From Rubricoccus sp963708165 (GTDB lineage Bacteria; Bacteroidota; Rhodothermia; Rhodothermales; Rubricoccaceae): a stretch of DNA of 64,000 bases. Location of the stretch: the NCBI GenBank assembly GCA_963708165.1, contig OY970187.1, forward strand, positions 620,001 to 684,000, in the 5' to 3' direction. A program made the translations under genes and the position numbers. Every line of letters begins with the position of its first letter. Position 1 is the first letter of the stretch. Positions 1-9,084 of the stretch are shown here, piece by piece. The notes under the pieces are model-generated. The model ran no database searches, had not been told where the DNA came from, and was given only the letters and a program-made list of their open reading frames with translations.

Positions 1-74
1 TGGTCGGCTGGTACGACAACGAGTGGGGCTACGCGAGCCGCACCGTCGACCTCGCGAAGAAGATCGCTGGTTAG
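1..74 (+). CDS. gap: Glyceraldehyde-3-phosphate dehydrogenase, C-terminal end (partial)
   Basis: Only the last 23 codons are present, entering from the left edge and ending at TAG 72-74. The reading WYDNEWGYASRTVDL is the conserved C-terminal segment of glycolytic GAPDH. In the intact enzyme this follows the catalytic domain that converts glyceraldehyde-3-phosphate to 1,3-bisphosphoglycerate. pgk, the next glycolytic step, follows 165 bp downstream on the same strand, the common gap-pgk arrangement. The spacer between them is full of GGGGACT-type heptads and an inverted repeat, so the two may not share one simple transcript. Confidence 0.93.
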   Translation, partial: VGWYDNEWGYASRTVDLAKKIAG

Positions 75-75
75 C

Positions 76-239
76 AGGGACTGGGGACTAGGGGTTGGGG
101 ACTGGCAGAGGGCGTTTTCGCCCGAGGCCATCTTCCGCGTCTAGTCCCCGTCTTTCTGTTTACGCGCCACGCTCATCGGCTGGATTCTGCGCCAGAGGCC
201 TTCCCTCCGCCAGTCCCTAGTCACCCATACCCAGTCCCT
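76..239. repeat. gap-pgk spacer with GGGGACT heptads and an inverted repeat
   Basis: Positions 76-103 hold four tandem 7-bp units (AGGGACT, GGGGACT, AGGGGTT, GGGGACT). GGGGACTAG at 83-91 is perfectly complementary to CTAGTCCCC at 141-149, so the transcript could form a long-loop hairpin. Further CAGTCCC copies lie at about 211-239, ending directly at the pgk start codon. The same heptad forms a cleaner array next to the cupin start at 19421-19448. Function is unknown; a terminator or 5'-UTR structure is possible. Confidence 0.5.
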
Positions 240-1424
240 ATGCATACCCTCTCCGACCTCGACCTCTCCGGCAAGCGCGTGCTCACACGCGTGGACTTCA
301 ACGTCCCGATGAACGGCGGCGCGATCACCGACGACACGCGCATTCGGGGCGCGCTGCCGACGATCCGCGCGATCCTCGACGCAGGCGGCACGCCGGTCCT
401 GATGAGCCACCTGGGTCGGCCTAAAGGCGCGCCGGATCCGCAGTACAGCCTGCGTCCCGTCGCCGATCACCTCGGCACGCTGCTCGATGCGCCCGTCACG
501 TTCTGCGACGAGACGGTCGGTGAGAAAGCCGAGGCCTGCGTCGCTCAGGTTGCCCAGAGTGCGGCCTCTGGCGCCAGAGGCGTGGTTCTGCTGGAGAACA
601 CGCGCTTTCTACCGGGCGAAACGGCGAACGAGGACGACACCGCCAGAGGCCTCGCGCGGCTGGGCGACGTGTTCGTGTCCGATGCCTTCGGCTCGGTCCA
701 CCGCGCGCACGCGTCGACGGCGGGCGTGGCGGCGCTCTTGCCGAGCGCGGCGGGCAAGCTGCTGGAACGCGAGTTGACGTTTCTGAGCGGCGCACTCGAA
801 GACCCCAAGCGGCCGTTCGTCGCCATCCTCGGCGGCGCGAAGGTCTCAGACAAGATTGGCGTCATCGAAGCGCTCGCGCCCAAGGTGGACCGCTTGCTCA
901 TCGGCGGCGCGATGGCGTACACGTTCCTCCGCGCGCTGGGTCACCAAACCGGCACCTCGCTCGTCGAGGAGGACAAGACCGACGAGGCCTTTCGCCTCTA
1001 CGACCAGTTCCGCGACACGATCGTGCTGCCCAGCGACCACATCGTGGCCGACGAATTTGCCTCTGGCGCGAAGACGCAGACCGTCGAGACAATCCCTGAC
1101 GGGTGGATGGGCCTGGACATCGGCCCGAACACCATCGCGCAGTACACGGACATTATCTCGAAGGCGAGCACGGTGATCTGGAACGGCCCAATGGGCGTCT
1201 TCGAGATGGACGCCTTCGCCAGCGGCACCCGCGCCGTCGCGCAGGCTCTGGCAGACGCGACCGAGGCCTCTGGCGCCATGACCATCGTCGGCGGGGGCGA
1301 TTCCGTAGCTGCCATCAACGACTCCGACCTGGGAGACGCCGTCAGCCACGTCTCGACCGGAGGCGGCGCGATGCTGGAACTGTTGGAGGGCAAGACGCTT
1401 CCGGGCGTCGCTGCGCTGGGCTAG
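240..1424 (+). CDS. pgk: Phosphoglycerate kinase
   Basis: The 394-residue product is the normal length for bacterial phosphoglycerate kinase, the cytosolic enzyme that transfers phosphate from 1,3-bisphosphoglycerate to ADP. Visible signatures are RVDFNVPM near residue 17, MSHLGRPKG near 60, the LLENTRF strand, LGGAKVSDKI in the middle, and the nucleotide-binding GGGDSVAAI near the C terminus. ATG at 240 gives the standard N terminus, although no clear purine-rich ribosome site precedes it. It follows gap in the usual glycolytic order. The 18-bp palindrome of the iterated 10-mer (564-581) lies in frame and encodes ASGARG just before the LLENTRF strand, where homologues usually have a shorter loop. 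The C terminus overlaps nothing convincing on the other strand. Confidence 0.97.
   Translation: MHTLSDLDLSGKRVLTRVDFNVPMNGGAITDDTRIRGALPTIRAILDAGGTPVLMSHLGRPKGAPDPQYSLRPVADHLGTLLDAPVTFCDETVGEKAEACVAQVAQSAASGARGVVLLENTRFLPGETANEDDTARGLARLGDVFVSDAFGSVHRAHASTAGVAALLPSAAGKLLERELTFLSGALEDPKRPFVAILGGAKVSDKIGVIEALAPKVDRLLIGGAMAYTFLRALGHQTGTSLVEEDKTDEAFRLYDQFRDTIVLPSDHIVADEFASGAKTQTVETIPDGWMGLDIGPNTIAQYTDIISKASTVIWNGPMGVFEMDAFASGTRAVAQALADATEASGAMTIVGGGDSVAAINDSDLGDAVSHVSTGGGAMLELLEGKTLPGVAALG
564..581. repeat. 18-bp iterated palindrome inside pgk
   Basis: GCCTCTGGCGCCAGAGGC is two oppositely oriented copies of the iterated 10-mer overlapping by 2 bp. It is in frame within pgk and encodes ASGARG. 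It is one of many copies in the window and is listed as an example of a coding-region copy in an essential, conserved gene. Confidence 0.85.
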
Positions 1425-1571
1425 GCGCCTCTGGCGATAAGTAGCGCAGGCAGGATCGTCTGGAGCATGAGCGTGGCGCTGCCTGCCGTCCCGGCGGCAA
1501 ACCGGTACGTGCCGGGGCGCGCGTCGCCGGGGTGGAAGGTGAGCCTAGGCTCGCGCCAGAGGCCTCTGGCG

Positions 1572-2564
1572 TTAGGAGCAGGCGCGGTGGCTCCAATCCT
1601 GATGGCCGCGGTTGGGCCAGCAGCGGAACTGAAGGGCGGAGACGAAGAAGTTCATCGGACCGCGGTGCGAGCGAAAGACGAAGAGATTACGCTGGTCGCG
1701 GACCGAGTCGTCCGGGACGTTGGTGCGCGTGGCGAGGATGCGGATCTCGTCGGCGCTACTGGAGAGCACCTGGATCTCCGGGTCGTCTAGTTCAGGGCTG
1801 CGCATCCATGCGCGAACGGCTTCGACGGGGTCGCCCTCCATCGCGTCGCCGGTCACACGGTCATCGAAGAGGAAGGTGCCCAGTTCGGGGTCGGTCCAGT
1901 GCGGGTCCTGGCCTTCGTCCATCGCGGCGATGGCGCCTGCGGTGCGCGCCAGTGGCTCCACGGCGCGCAGGCTCGCGAGAATCTGCGCGCCCTCCTCCAG
2001 CGCCAGAGGCCGGCAGCCGTCTCTGTCGGCGTAGCTGTTGAGCCAGTACGACATCGTGCCGCCTACGGTCACGTAGTCCGAGACGACGGTTCCCGCGCCC
2101 CACGTCTCGGCGCTGGTCGAGGCGGGATCGCCAGCGGCTTTGTAGACCTTGTAACGAGGCTGGCCGGGGAGGCCTGGCACTGCCACTTCAGCCGAGACGA
2201 TGGGATACTCGGGCCCGCCCAACCCGTCGTTGGAGCCGTTGAGGAGCACGCACGCGCCGTCCTCGCGGCGCCAGATCACGCGGTACGTCGTGCCGTACTC
2301 GGTCTCCGTGTCGATGGAGCGGACGCGCCAGTCCGAACCCAGCCTCGGAAGCAAGACGGGCTCGCCGAGAAACCGGAGTTCGTCGCCCTGCTCGGCTGTC
2401 AGTTGTGCCTCGCGCACGACATCGCCAGAGGCCCCGGTGGATCGCGCCTCTGGCGCAGGTGCTGGGCGCGACGCGACCGGCCTCTGGCGGTCGGGCTCGT
2501 CCGAGGGTGCGGAGCAGGCCGCCAGAGGCGCCAGGAAAAGCAGGGCGAGTGTGCGTGCAGTCAT
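1572..2564 (-). CDS. Hypothetical lipoprotein
   Basis: The 330-residue product starts with a signal peptide ending in the lipobox LAAC (residues about 14-17), so it is probably exported and lipidated. A low-complexity region rich in Pro, Ala and Arg follows. The rest is globular with several Trp and Cys residues; no family was recognised. ATG at 2564 was chosen because it begins the signal peptide, although the frame stays open far upstream. It is the last gene of a probable minus-strand group rpe, DUF4260, lipoprotein, with a 53-bp gap after the DUF4260 gene. Several internal copies of the iterated 10-mer are translated as PEA, ASG and RQRP. Its role cannot be inferred from context. Confidence 0.8.
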   Translation of the reverse strand: MTARTLALLFLAPLAACSAPSDEPDRQRPVASRPAPAPEARSTGASGDVVREAQLTAEQGDELRFLGEPVLLPRLGSDWRVRSIDTETEYGTTYRVIWRREDGACVLLNGSNDGLGGPEYPIVSAEVAVPGLPGQPRYKVYKAAGDPASTSAETWGAGTVVSDYVTVGGTMSYWLNSYADRDGCRPLALEEGAQILASLRAVEPLARTAGAIAAMDEGQDPHWTDPELGTFLFDDRVTGDAMEGDPVEAVRAWMRSPELDDPEIQVLSSSADEIRILATRTNVPDDSVRDQRNLFVFRSHRGPMNFFVSALQFRCWPNRGHQDWSHRACS

Positions 2565-2617
2565 GAGAGCGAGCGTCGGGGGTGCGTTCAAGTAACGGAA
2601 AAGCCTCGCGCGGTCGG

Positions 2618-2975
2618 TCACCCGCGCCCGATTCTCCCGAGGTGCGTGTCCTGGAATGCCGTGGCGTGCTTGAGCCCGTAGCCCAGCGCGCGGTCCACGC
2701 CGATGTGGTTGGCCCAGAGCAGCGCGAGCGCCACCGCCAGAGGCTGCGCGAGAAGCAGGCCGCTGGCGCCGAGAAGAACGGGCGCGGCGTAGCTGTGCGC
2801 GGCGTTGTACACCTGGGAGCCCAGGCTTCGGCCCCGCGAGGTAGCCCACCATCGCGAGGTCTGGCATGAGCCACAGCGCGGCCCACCACAGGCTCACGCC
2901 AGAGGCGCCGAAGAGCACGCCCGCGAGGACAGCGACGGCGCCGTTTTCGAGCCGGAGCCACGCTGTAGTGCTCAT
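2618..2975 (-). CDS. DUF4260 family membrane protein (frameshifted)
   Basis: Two reading frames together give one about 118-residue DUF4260-type small membrane protein. The first frame starts MSTTAWLRLENG and runs to YLAGPK. The second resumes with QVYNAAHSYAAP and ends near HLGRIGRG. The join needs removal of one base in the AAGCCTGGG run at about 2820-2827 (forward coordinates), a +1 insertion. Four hydrophobic segments are visible. The ATG overlaps the rpe stop as ATGA, so the two genes are translationally coupled. The family has no defined biochemical function that I can state. The frameshift may be a sequencing error or a real lesion. Confidence 0.72.
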
Positions 2976-3637
2976 GCGAGTGTCCCAGGCCTCTGGCGGA
3001 AGGCGGCAACGTTCGCCGCCACATCGCCCTTGAAGACCGCGCTGCCTGCGACGAGCACGTCGGCGCCCGCGCGGATCAGATCGGGGGCGTTGGCAGGCGT
3101 GACGCCGCCGTCGACCTCGATGAGGGCGCGGCTGCGCATGCCCGAGAGCATCTGGCCGCACCGGCGCACCTTGTCCGTCGATGCCGGAATGAAGGACTGG
3201 CCGCCGAAGCCGGGGTTGACGGACATGATGAGCACCAGATCGAGGTCCGGCGCGATGTCTTCGAGCGTGACCAGTGGCGTCGCCGGGTTGAGCGCCACGC
3301 CCGCCTTGCAGCCCAGGTCTTTGATCGCCTGAACCGTTCGGTGCAGGTGCGGGCATGCCTCTTGGTGAACCGTGATGACGGCTGCACCCGCCTCCGCGAA
3401 GTCCTCCAGATAGCGGTCCGGGTCGGAAATCATCAGGTGCACGTCCAACGGCGCGCCCGCCTCTTGCGCCAGAGGCCCGAGCCCGCGCATGACCGGCGCG
3501 CCGAACGAGATATTGGGCACGAAGTGGCCGTCCATCACGTCGATGTGGAGCCACTCGGCACCGGCGTCGGTGGCCTCGCGGACGTGGGCATCGAGGCGGC
3601 CGAAGTCGGCGGCGAGAACGGAGGGGGCGAGGATCAT
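2972..3637 (-). CDS. rpe: Ribulose-phosphate 3-epimerase
   Basis: The 221-residue TIM-barrel enzyme interconverts ribulose-5-phosphate and xylulose-5-phosphate in the pentose phosphate pathway. Diagnostic segments are ILAPSVLAADF at the N terminus, HIDVMDGHFVPN with a metal-binding Asp, HLMI, VNPGFGGQSF, and EVDGGV near residue 175 with the second catalytic Asp. ATG at 3637 gives the standard family start; the frame is open upstream but encodes only repeat-derived sequence. Its stop overlaps the start of the DUF4260 gene by 4 bp. It lies downstream of the OmpA-like gene on the same strand but is separated from it by a rho-independent terminator (3811-3843), so it probably has its own promoter. 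Confidence 0.95.
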   Translation of the reverse strand: MILAPSVLAADFGRLDAHVREATDAGAEWLHIDVMDGHFVPNISFGAPVMRGLGPLAQEAGAPLDVHLMISDPDRYLEDFAEAGAAVITVHQEACPHLHRTVQAIKDLGCKAGVALNPATPLVTLEDIAPDLDLVLIMSVNPGFGGQSFIPASTDKVRRCGQMLSGMRSRALIEVDGGVTPANAPDLIRAGADVLVAGSAVFKGDVAANVAAFRQRPGTLA

Positions 3638-3810
3638 GGGCCGGGACTGGAGACGAAAGACTGGGAAGATCGCGGTTCCGCAAGCCTCTGGCGAGCGGTC
3701 TTCATTCGCCAGAGGCATCTGGCGTGGCGCATGAGCCTCTGGCGCTAGAGGCCCGATGAGAGCACGGAGCACCAGCGGAACCCGCCGCCGCGACGCACCG
3801 GCACAACGCA

Positions 3811-3843
3811 AAAGCGCCCGACCTCCAGAAGAGGCCGGGCGCG
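3811..3843 (-). terminator. Intrinsic terminator of the OmpA-like gene
   Basis: On the minus strand the stem GCGCCCGGCCTC pairs with GAGGTCGGGCGC (a single G-T wobble) around a short loop, followed immediately by TTTT. It lies about 20 bp past the TAA of the OmpA-like gene, in the right orientation for an intrinsic terminator. Confidence 0.8.
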
Positions 3844-3865
3844 GCAGAGCGCCAGAAAGCTGTGT

Positions 3866-5431
3866 TTAGCGGCGCGAGCGGCCAGTGGGCGCAAACGTCC
3901 CGCAATCGGCCGGAATCGAGTCGCCACGGCGGGCGCGGCTGTCGCCGGGGCCTGGGTCCTCCTTCGAATCCGCAGACGGATCGGCACCGCGTCCTTCGGC
4001 GCGCAGGTTTCCGAGTTCGACACCGCGCGAGACGTAGTAGTCACGGATGGCATCGGCACGGCGCTGCGAGAGGCGGAGTTGGTCACCCTCGCGGTCATCC
4101 GTGTAGGCCTGGATGAGCACGCAGAGATCGGGGCAGCGGCTGAGCAAGGTGAGGTTCTCGTCCAGTCGGGCAACAGCGTCCGCGGTGAGGGCTGAGCTAC
4201 CGAACTCGAAGTTGACCGAGTTGAGCTCGGATACGTCGAAGCAGGCGCTCTGGACGACCGAGACGGTAGCCTGGCACGAGTCGGAGCCGTACGCGTTGGT
4301 CGCGGTCGCGATCACGGAATACGTGCCCGTCTGGCCGTAGTTGTGTGCCGCTGGCAAGCCAGAGCCCATCGTGCCATCGCCCCAGTCGAGCGAGATGGAG
4401 ACGGGTGCCGTTGCGTCGATGTTGACGGAGCCGTCGAAGCTCACGCTCTCGCCGAGATCAACCTGCGTCATGCTGACGCGGCAGGCAGAAAGAACCGGCG
4501 CGATCTGGGGCTCTATGACCGTTACGAGACACGTGCTCATCGCCTCGTTGTAGTCGCCAGAGGCCTGCGCTGCGACGGTGTAGGTGCCGGGGGTGCGGTA
4601 GGTGTGCGAGGCCGTTCGTCCCGCGCCGGTGGTGCCATCGTCCCAGTCCCACGAGATGCTCACGGGCTGCGTCGCGTTGGGGTTGGTGTCGAGCGAGAAG
4701 GTGCCCCTCTCGCCTGCGGTCAGCTCGGCCGGGCAGTCCAGGCGGGTGATCTCGACCGGCGTGTACGGTGCGCGCAGCGCGTAGCGAACGCCACCGTGGA
4801 GGGTCGAGAGAATATCGTAGGCTGCGTCGTCCTCGACGTCGCCAAAGGCGCTGGGGTCGGCGTTATCCAGAGCCACGTCTGGGAAGACAAACGTCGACTG
4901 TGCGCCAAGGGTGAAGCCTAGCTGTGAGGTCAGCGCGATGTCTAGGCCCAGCCCTGCGACCGGTCCGTAGCCGATGATGTTGTCGTCGGCTTCGCCGTTG
5001 CCGCGTCCGGCCTCGGTGCCCTGGCCGAACACCAGCGCGCCGCCGAGTTCGACGAACGGCGAGATGCGACCCGCCAGAGGCAGGTAGCGGAGGAGCCCCT
5101 GAAGCTGGTAGGCCTGCCCGCTCTGTTCCTGAGCGACTTCTTCGCCGTCCTCGAACCGGATGCCGTCGCGCATGGGCACCTCGTGGTACATCCCGCCGAG
5201 ACCGAACGAGAGGGCAGGATTGAAGTGGTAGCCTGCTTCGAGCCCCACACCAAAGCCAGGGTCGCTAAATGTGTCCTCTTCGAGATCGCCGGAGTAGACG
5301 GTCGCGCCTCCCCGGAGTTGGAAGTAGATCGACTCGCTCGGCCGGAGAACCTGAGCGGCAGCCGCCGAGGACAGGAGCAGCACGAGTCCCCATGCGAGGA
5401 GGCTGGCGGTGAGGGTGTGGGAACGACGCAT
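3866..5431 (-). CDS. OmpA-like outer-membrane protein with PKD domains
   Basis: The 521-residue product begins with a signal peptide ending around AAAAQ. Residues about 25-230 look like an outer-membrane beta-barrel with alternating glycine and aromatic residues. Two PKD-type repeats follow (about 240-320 and 325-400), each with a WDWDDGTTG or LDWGDGTMG core. An OmpA-type peptidoglycan-binding domain fills about 405-500, with NFEFGSS, QAYTD and LSQRRADAI. The tail is basic. Such proteins anchor the outer membrane to the cell wall. ATG at 5431 starts the signal peptide directly. The gene appears monocistronic, with a clear terminator downstream. Confidence 0.9.
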   Translation of the reverse strand: MRRSHTLTASLLAWGLVLLLSSAAAAQVLRPSESIYFQLRGGATVYSGDLEEDTFSDPGFGVGLEAGYHFNPALSFGLGGMYHEVPMRDGIRFEDGEEVAQEQSGQAYQLQGLLRYLPLAGRISPFVELGGALVFGQGTEAGRGNGEADDNIIGYGPVAGLGLDIALTSQLGFTLGAQSTFVFPDVALDNADPSAFGDVEDDAAYDILSTLHGGVRYALRAPYTPVEITRLDCPAELTAGERGTFSLDTNPNATQPVSISWDWDDGTTGAGRTASHTYRTPGTYTVAAQASGDYNEAMSTCLVTVIEPQIAPVLSACRVSMTQVDLGESVSFDGSVNIDATAPVSISLDWGDGTMGSGLPAAHNYGQTGTYSVIATATNAYGSDSCQATVSVVQSACFDVSELNSVNFEFGSSALTADAVARLDENLTLLSRCPDLCVLIQAYTDDREGDQLRLSQRRADAIRDYYVSRGVELGNLRAEGRGADPSADSKEDPGPGDSRARRGDSIPADCGTFAPTGRSRR

Positions 5432-5602
5432 AGCAGAAAAGTCGAGAGAGGGGTGATGGGACGAGTTCCGGCGTTCGGAGACGTGGATGCCGCAGGGGCA
5501 TCGGCACCAAGGATATGGCCCACAAGAGCTTCGTGTTGCACTTGAGGGGATCCCTCATACAAATCACCGGTGAGCATCAGACTCTATAGGCCCTACTGCG
5601 GC

Positions 5603-5620
5603 GCCTCTGGCGCCAGAGGC
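5603..5620. repeat. 18-bp iterated palindrome, intergenic
   Basis: Perfect GCCTCTGGCGCCAGAGGC, extended by flanking GC to a 22-bp palindrome. It lies just beyond the terminator of the small membrane protein gene, in the gap before the OmpA-like gene. The remainder of 5432-5627 holds no recognisable gene. Confidence 0.85.
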
Positions 5621-5627
5621 GCGATAG

Positions 5628-5660
5628 AAAAGCGGCCCACGCCGCGAAGGCATGGGCCGC
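5628..5660 (-). terminator. Intrinsic terminator of the small membrane protein gene
   Basis: On the minus strand GCGGCCCATGCC pairs with GGCGTGGGCCGC around a 5-nt loop, with one G-T wobble, followed by TTTT. It lies about 20 bp downstream of the stop at 5682. Confidence 0.8.
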
Positions 5661-5681
5661 TGTACCGCCGAGGGCGAAGCG

Positions 5682-5822
5682 CTAGAGCGCGACGCGAATC
5701 GTGTGCGTGTCCTCGGTCTCCGCGCCGGGCTCGACGATCTCCATGGTGGAGAGGTCGCGCGAGGCGGCGAAGGCGATAACGGCGATACAGAGGACGAAGA
5801 GGAGGAGGCTGAAGAGGATCAT
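5682..5822 (-). CDS. Small single-pass membrane protein (46 aa)
   Basis: The product begins MILFSLLLFVLCIAVIAFA, one hydrophobic helix, followed by a short acidic tail (EIVEPGAETED). ATG at 5822 was preferred to a longer in-frame start because it places the helix at the N terminus. A strong intrinsic terminator lies directly downstream, which supports a real transcript. No family was recognised. It sits between the YyaL-like gene and the OmpA-like gene, all on the minus strand, with gaps large enough that it may be transcribed alone. Confidence 0.6.
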   Translation of the reverse strand: MILFSLLLFVLCIAVIAFAASRDLSTMEIVEPGAETEDTHTIRVAL

Positions 5823-5994
5823 GGGTGGTCCGGTGTGTTGTGTGTCTCGAACGCAGGGTACTCCTCTCCGTTGCCGCAACGCGGCGCGCAAAGCGCTTCC
5901 TGGGCCAACGCTTCACGACAAAGCGCTTCCGGGAGCGCTTTTGCCTCTGGCGACGCCAGGCAAATAGGTCCGTCAGAGGCCGCCTCTGGCTGTG

Positions 5995-8119
5995 TCAACC
6001 CGAGGCGTACCGCTGGGCGAGGGTCTGCGCAGCCTCGGCCGGATCGGTCGCGGGCGCCCGGCAGGCGCCGCGCTCACAGACGTACGCCGTGGTTTGCCCG
6101 CCTCTGGCGGTCTGCTGCGCTGTGAACGGCGCGATGAGCGCCAGAGCCTCGGACGCCTTGAGCACGAGCGCGCCGGGTGCGTAGACGCTTTGCAACGCCT
6201 CCAGCATCTCGTTCTCGCCAGAGGCTGCGCTACCCGCAATGACGACCTCGGGCGCAGGGCCGAGCGCGAGCTGCGCCGCGAGCAAGTGCGCGGAGTGGCC
6301 CGTCGGGTGGGCACGGATGCGCGCGTCGGCGCTCAGGGCGGCGAGTGCGGCGTCTTCCATCGCGCGGTCGGCGGTGAGTTGGGCGAGGCGGAGTCCATTC
6401 ATGGCCGCGACGGCGTTGCCCGAAGGCAGCGCGCCATCGTCGAGCGCCTTCTGGCGCACGAGCAGGCCTCTGGCGCCAGAGGCGGTCAGGAAGTATCCGC
6501 CCGCGTCCGTGTCCTCGAAGCGCTCTCGGGTCTGGCGGTGCAGGTCGAGCGCGGCGCTCAGGTGCGCCGTGTCGAACGTCGTCTGGTAGAGTTCGAGCAG
6601 GCCCCAGGTCATGAACGCGTAGTCGTCCAAGAAGCCGTCGATGGCGGCGTCGCCTTCGCGCCAGCGGTGCAAAAGCCCGGTAGCGGGCGAGCGCATGGAC
6701 TCCAGCACGAAGTCGGCGGCGCCAGAGGCGGCGCGGGCATAATCTGGGCGGTCGAAGACGCGTGCCGCACTGGCGAGCGCGACGATGGCGAGGCCGTTCC
6801 AGTCGGCGAGGACCTTGTCGTCCAGAAGCGGACGCGGGCGCGAGGCGCGCGCTTCGAGAAGCTGGTCCAGAAGGTCGCGGCGGCGCAGACGGAAGGCCTC
6901 TGGCGTCATGCCGAGGCGCTCTGCCAGAGGCACCTCAGGCTCGGGCAGGTGGAGCACGTTGGCGCCGGTGCGCTGGCGCGTGGCCTCGTCCAAAAAGTTG
7001 CCCTCGCGTGTCGTGCCAAAGGCTTCGCGCGCAAAGTCGAGGTTCTCAGCGCCGAGCGTTTGGGCGAGTTCGGCCTCAGTCCAGACGTAGAAGGCGCCTT
7101 CCTCTCTCTCGCCTCTGGCGTCGAGGCTGTCGGCGTCTTCGGCGCTCGCGAAGCCACCACCGGGAAGCTGGAGGTCGCGGATCACGTAGTCCAGCGTGGA
7201 GAGTGCGGCGCGTTTCATCTCGCCGTCCCGCTCGGCGTCGGTCTCGCCAGAGGCCTGCCAGGCTTCGGTCCAGGCGAGGGCGAGCCCGGCCTGGTCGTAG
7301 AGCATTTTCTCGAAGTGCGGCAAGAGCCAGCGCCGGTCGGTGCTGTAGCGGTGCACGCCGCCGCTGGCGTGGTCCGTGATGCCGCCTCTGGCGATGGCTG
7401 CGAGCGTGCGCAGCGCCATGTCGGTCGCCTGGGCGTCGCCGGTGCGGCGGCCCTCGCGCAACAGGAACAGCAGCGTGTGCGGGGTGGGAAACTTGGGCTG
7501 TGAGCCGAAGCCGCCGTTTGCGGGGTCAAAGCTTCGCCGCAAGAGGCCGACGGCGCGCGCGAGGTCGTCCTGTGTGATGGCGTCGCCCGCCTCGGTCTCC
7601 GCAAGGATGGTGCTAATGATGCCGCCGACTTTGGTCGCGCTCGCGAGCACGCCCCGGCGGTCGTCGCGCCAGAGGCCAGTCACGCGGCTCGCGAGGTCGA
7701 TCACGCCGATGCGCCCGCCGCGCGACTCTTTGGGCAGGTAGGTGCCCACGTAGAACGGCTCGCGGGTCTCGGGCACGAGCAATGCCGTGAGCGGCCAGCC
7801 GCCGTGCCCGTTGAGCGCGAGCGCGGCGGCCATGTACACGCCGTCCACGTCAGGCCGCTCCTCGCGGTCCACTTTGACGCACACGAACGCGGCGTTGAGG
7901 GCGCGCGCAGCTTCGCCGTCCTCGAACGACTCCTCTTCCATCACGTGGCACCAGTGGCACGTCGCGTAGCCGACGGAGAGGAAGACGGGCACGCCTCTGG
8001 CGCTCGGCCTCGGCGAAGGCGGCGTCGCCCCACGGCCACCAGTCGACGGGGTTGTGGGCGTGCTGGAGGAGGTACGGGCTCTTCTCCTCGGCGAGTCGAT
8101 TGGTGTGCGCGGGCGTCAT
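5995..8119 (-). CDS. YyaL-like thioredoxin-domain protein, DUF255 (frameshifted)
   Basis: The full-length reading is about 708 residues, the usual size for this family. An N-terminal thioredoxin-like DUF255 domain carries NRLAEEKSPYLLQHAHNPV and the CHWC motif (GYATCHWCHVMEEESF). The remainder is an alpha/alpha-barrel resembling six-hairpin glycosidases, with HFEKMLYDQA and a late YAFM segment. Biological function is poorly defined. ATG at 8119 gives the conserved N terminus. The frame breaks at 7993: one extra base lies exactly at a copy of the iterated 10-mer (7994-8003), between AERQR and VPVFLSVGY. The downstream frame could only start at GTG 7992, which would cut the domain. Sequence error or a repeat-associated mutation are both possible. 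Confidence 0.88.
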
Positions 8120-8208
8120 GCAGTCGTGTCGGATCGGACGCTCAAAACGGCGCGGCGCCACCCGCGATCCCCCGCGCCGATATAGAGCCTCACTCTCCAC
8201 CGTTTGCC

Positions 8209-9057
8209 ATGCGCCGCGTCCTTCTCATCCTCGCTCTGCCTCTGGCGCTCGTCGCCTGCTCGCCCGATCTCTCGCTAGAGGCCGCACGCGAGGCGGCCCA
8301 CGCTGCAGAGGCCTCTGCCGAGCCTCGCGAAGCGCTCCGCTATTACAAGGTGGCGGCCAAACGCGGAGACCTGGACGCGATGCGGACGCTCGCGGAAGCC
8401 TATGAGCGGGGCCACCACCGCGCGAGCTATCACATCACGCCCATGCGCGACGGCGAGGAAGTCAGCGGCTTCATGCCCATCCTCGCGCTGCCTGGCCAAG
8501 CCCGCCTCTGGCGCAGCCGTTACGAGCGCACGCGCGACGAGCTCGCCTTGGACAACGACCTCACCGTGCTGATGCAGGCGGCCTCAGAACTCGACCGCCA
8601 CGACTCGACACCCGCGCAGCGCGACTCCGCGCGTGCCATCCGCCAGAGGCTCGTGGAGGCCAAGCATCCGCCAGCGATGATTGCAGAGGCGCTGAGCACG
8701 ATGCGAGAGGACTCGCTTCGGGCATTCACGCTGCTCGAAGAGGCGTCGGACCTCGGCAGCGCGCAAGCCTGCCTGCTCCGTCTCGTGTTGATCCACGCTC
8801 GCGAGCAGCTCGAGCACGCGATGGCGCTGGAGGACGCGGGCATCAAGCCGTACGTCTCCGCCCAGATGGAGGCGCGCCACATCGACGAGATCGAGGCCTG
8901 CCCGCCCGTTCCCGCGAACCGCGACGATATGGGCGCGCAGGTATACGTCCGCAACCTCATCGAGCGCGGCACGCCAGAGGCTCGCGCGCGCCTGGACTCG
9001 CTGCGCATCCTCGGCGTGTTCGCGCGCTACCCGCACCTCGACCCCGCCTCCCTCTAG
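8209..9057 (+). CDS. Sel1-like lipoprotein, first of a tandem pair
   Basis: The 282-residue product has a short signal peptide and a lipobox ending ALVAC, then helical repeats of Sel1/TPR character (AKRGDLDAMRTLAEAYERG). It is paralogous to the next gene: both contain PGQARLWR, an AIRQRL segment and a C-terminal LGVFxRxPHL. Two copies of the iterated 10-mer (8504-8513 and 8641-8650) occupy the same codons as in the paralogue. The gene is divergent from the YyaL-like gene (start 8119). The stop TAG runs directly into an 18-bp palindrome. Sel1-like proteins act in protein-protein contacts; the partner is unknown. Confidence 0.82.
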   Translation: MRRVLLILALPLALVACSPDLSLEAAREAAHAAEASAEPREALRYYKVAAKRGDLDAMRTLAEAYERGHHRASYHITPMRDGEEVSGFMPILALPGQARLWRSRYERTRDELALDNDLTVLMQAASELDRHDSTPAQRDSARAIRQRLVEAKHPPAMIAEALSTMREDSLRAFTLLEEASDLGSAQACLLRLVLIHAREQLEHAMALEDAGIKPYVSAQMEARHIDEIEACPPVPANRDDMGAQVYVRNLIERGTPEARARLDSLRILGVFARYPHLDPASL

Positions 9058-9074
9058 CCTCTGGCGCCAGAGGC
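9057..9074. repeat. 18-bp iterated palindrome abutting a stop codon
   Basis: GCCTCTGGCGCCAGAGGC begins with the G of the TAG stop of the first Sel1-like lipoprotein gene. No U-tract follows, so it is not a classical intrinsic terminator. It is an example of a recurrent placement in this window. Confidence 0.85.
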
Positions 9075-9084
9075 GCCGACTCCT

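Noticed and set aside
1421..1600. Minus-strand frame downstream of pgk reading like a beta-rich C terminus (RPGTYRFAAGTAG)
   Set aside because: No start codon or upstream continuation in frame was found, and it overlaps the lipoprotein end; it could be a remnant but cannot be supported.
5992..7503. Long + strand open frame opposite the YyaL-like gene
   Set aside because: It is the antisense shadow of a high-GC conserved gene; composition is Arg/Gly/Ala-biased with no domain. The same applies to the long minus frame 26833-28647 opposite ppdK and many others.
7994..8003. Insertion of a whole 10-mer as the cause of the YyaL frameshift
   Set aside because: The number of residues between conserved blocks already matches the family with the motif present, so only a single base is in excess; full 10-bp insertion is not needed.
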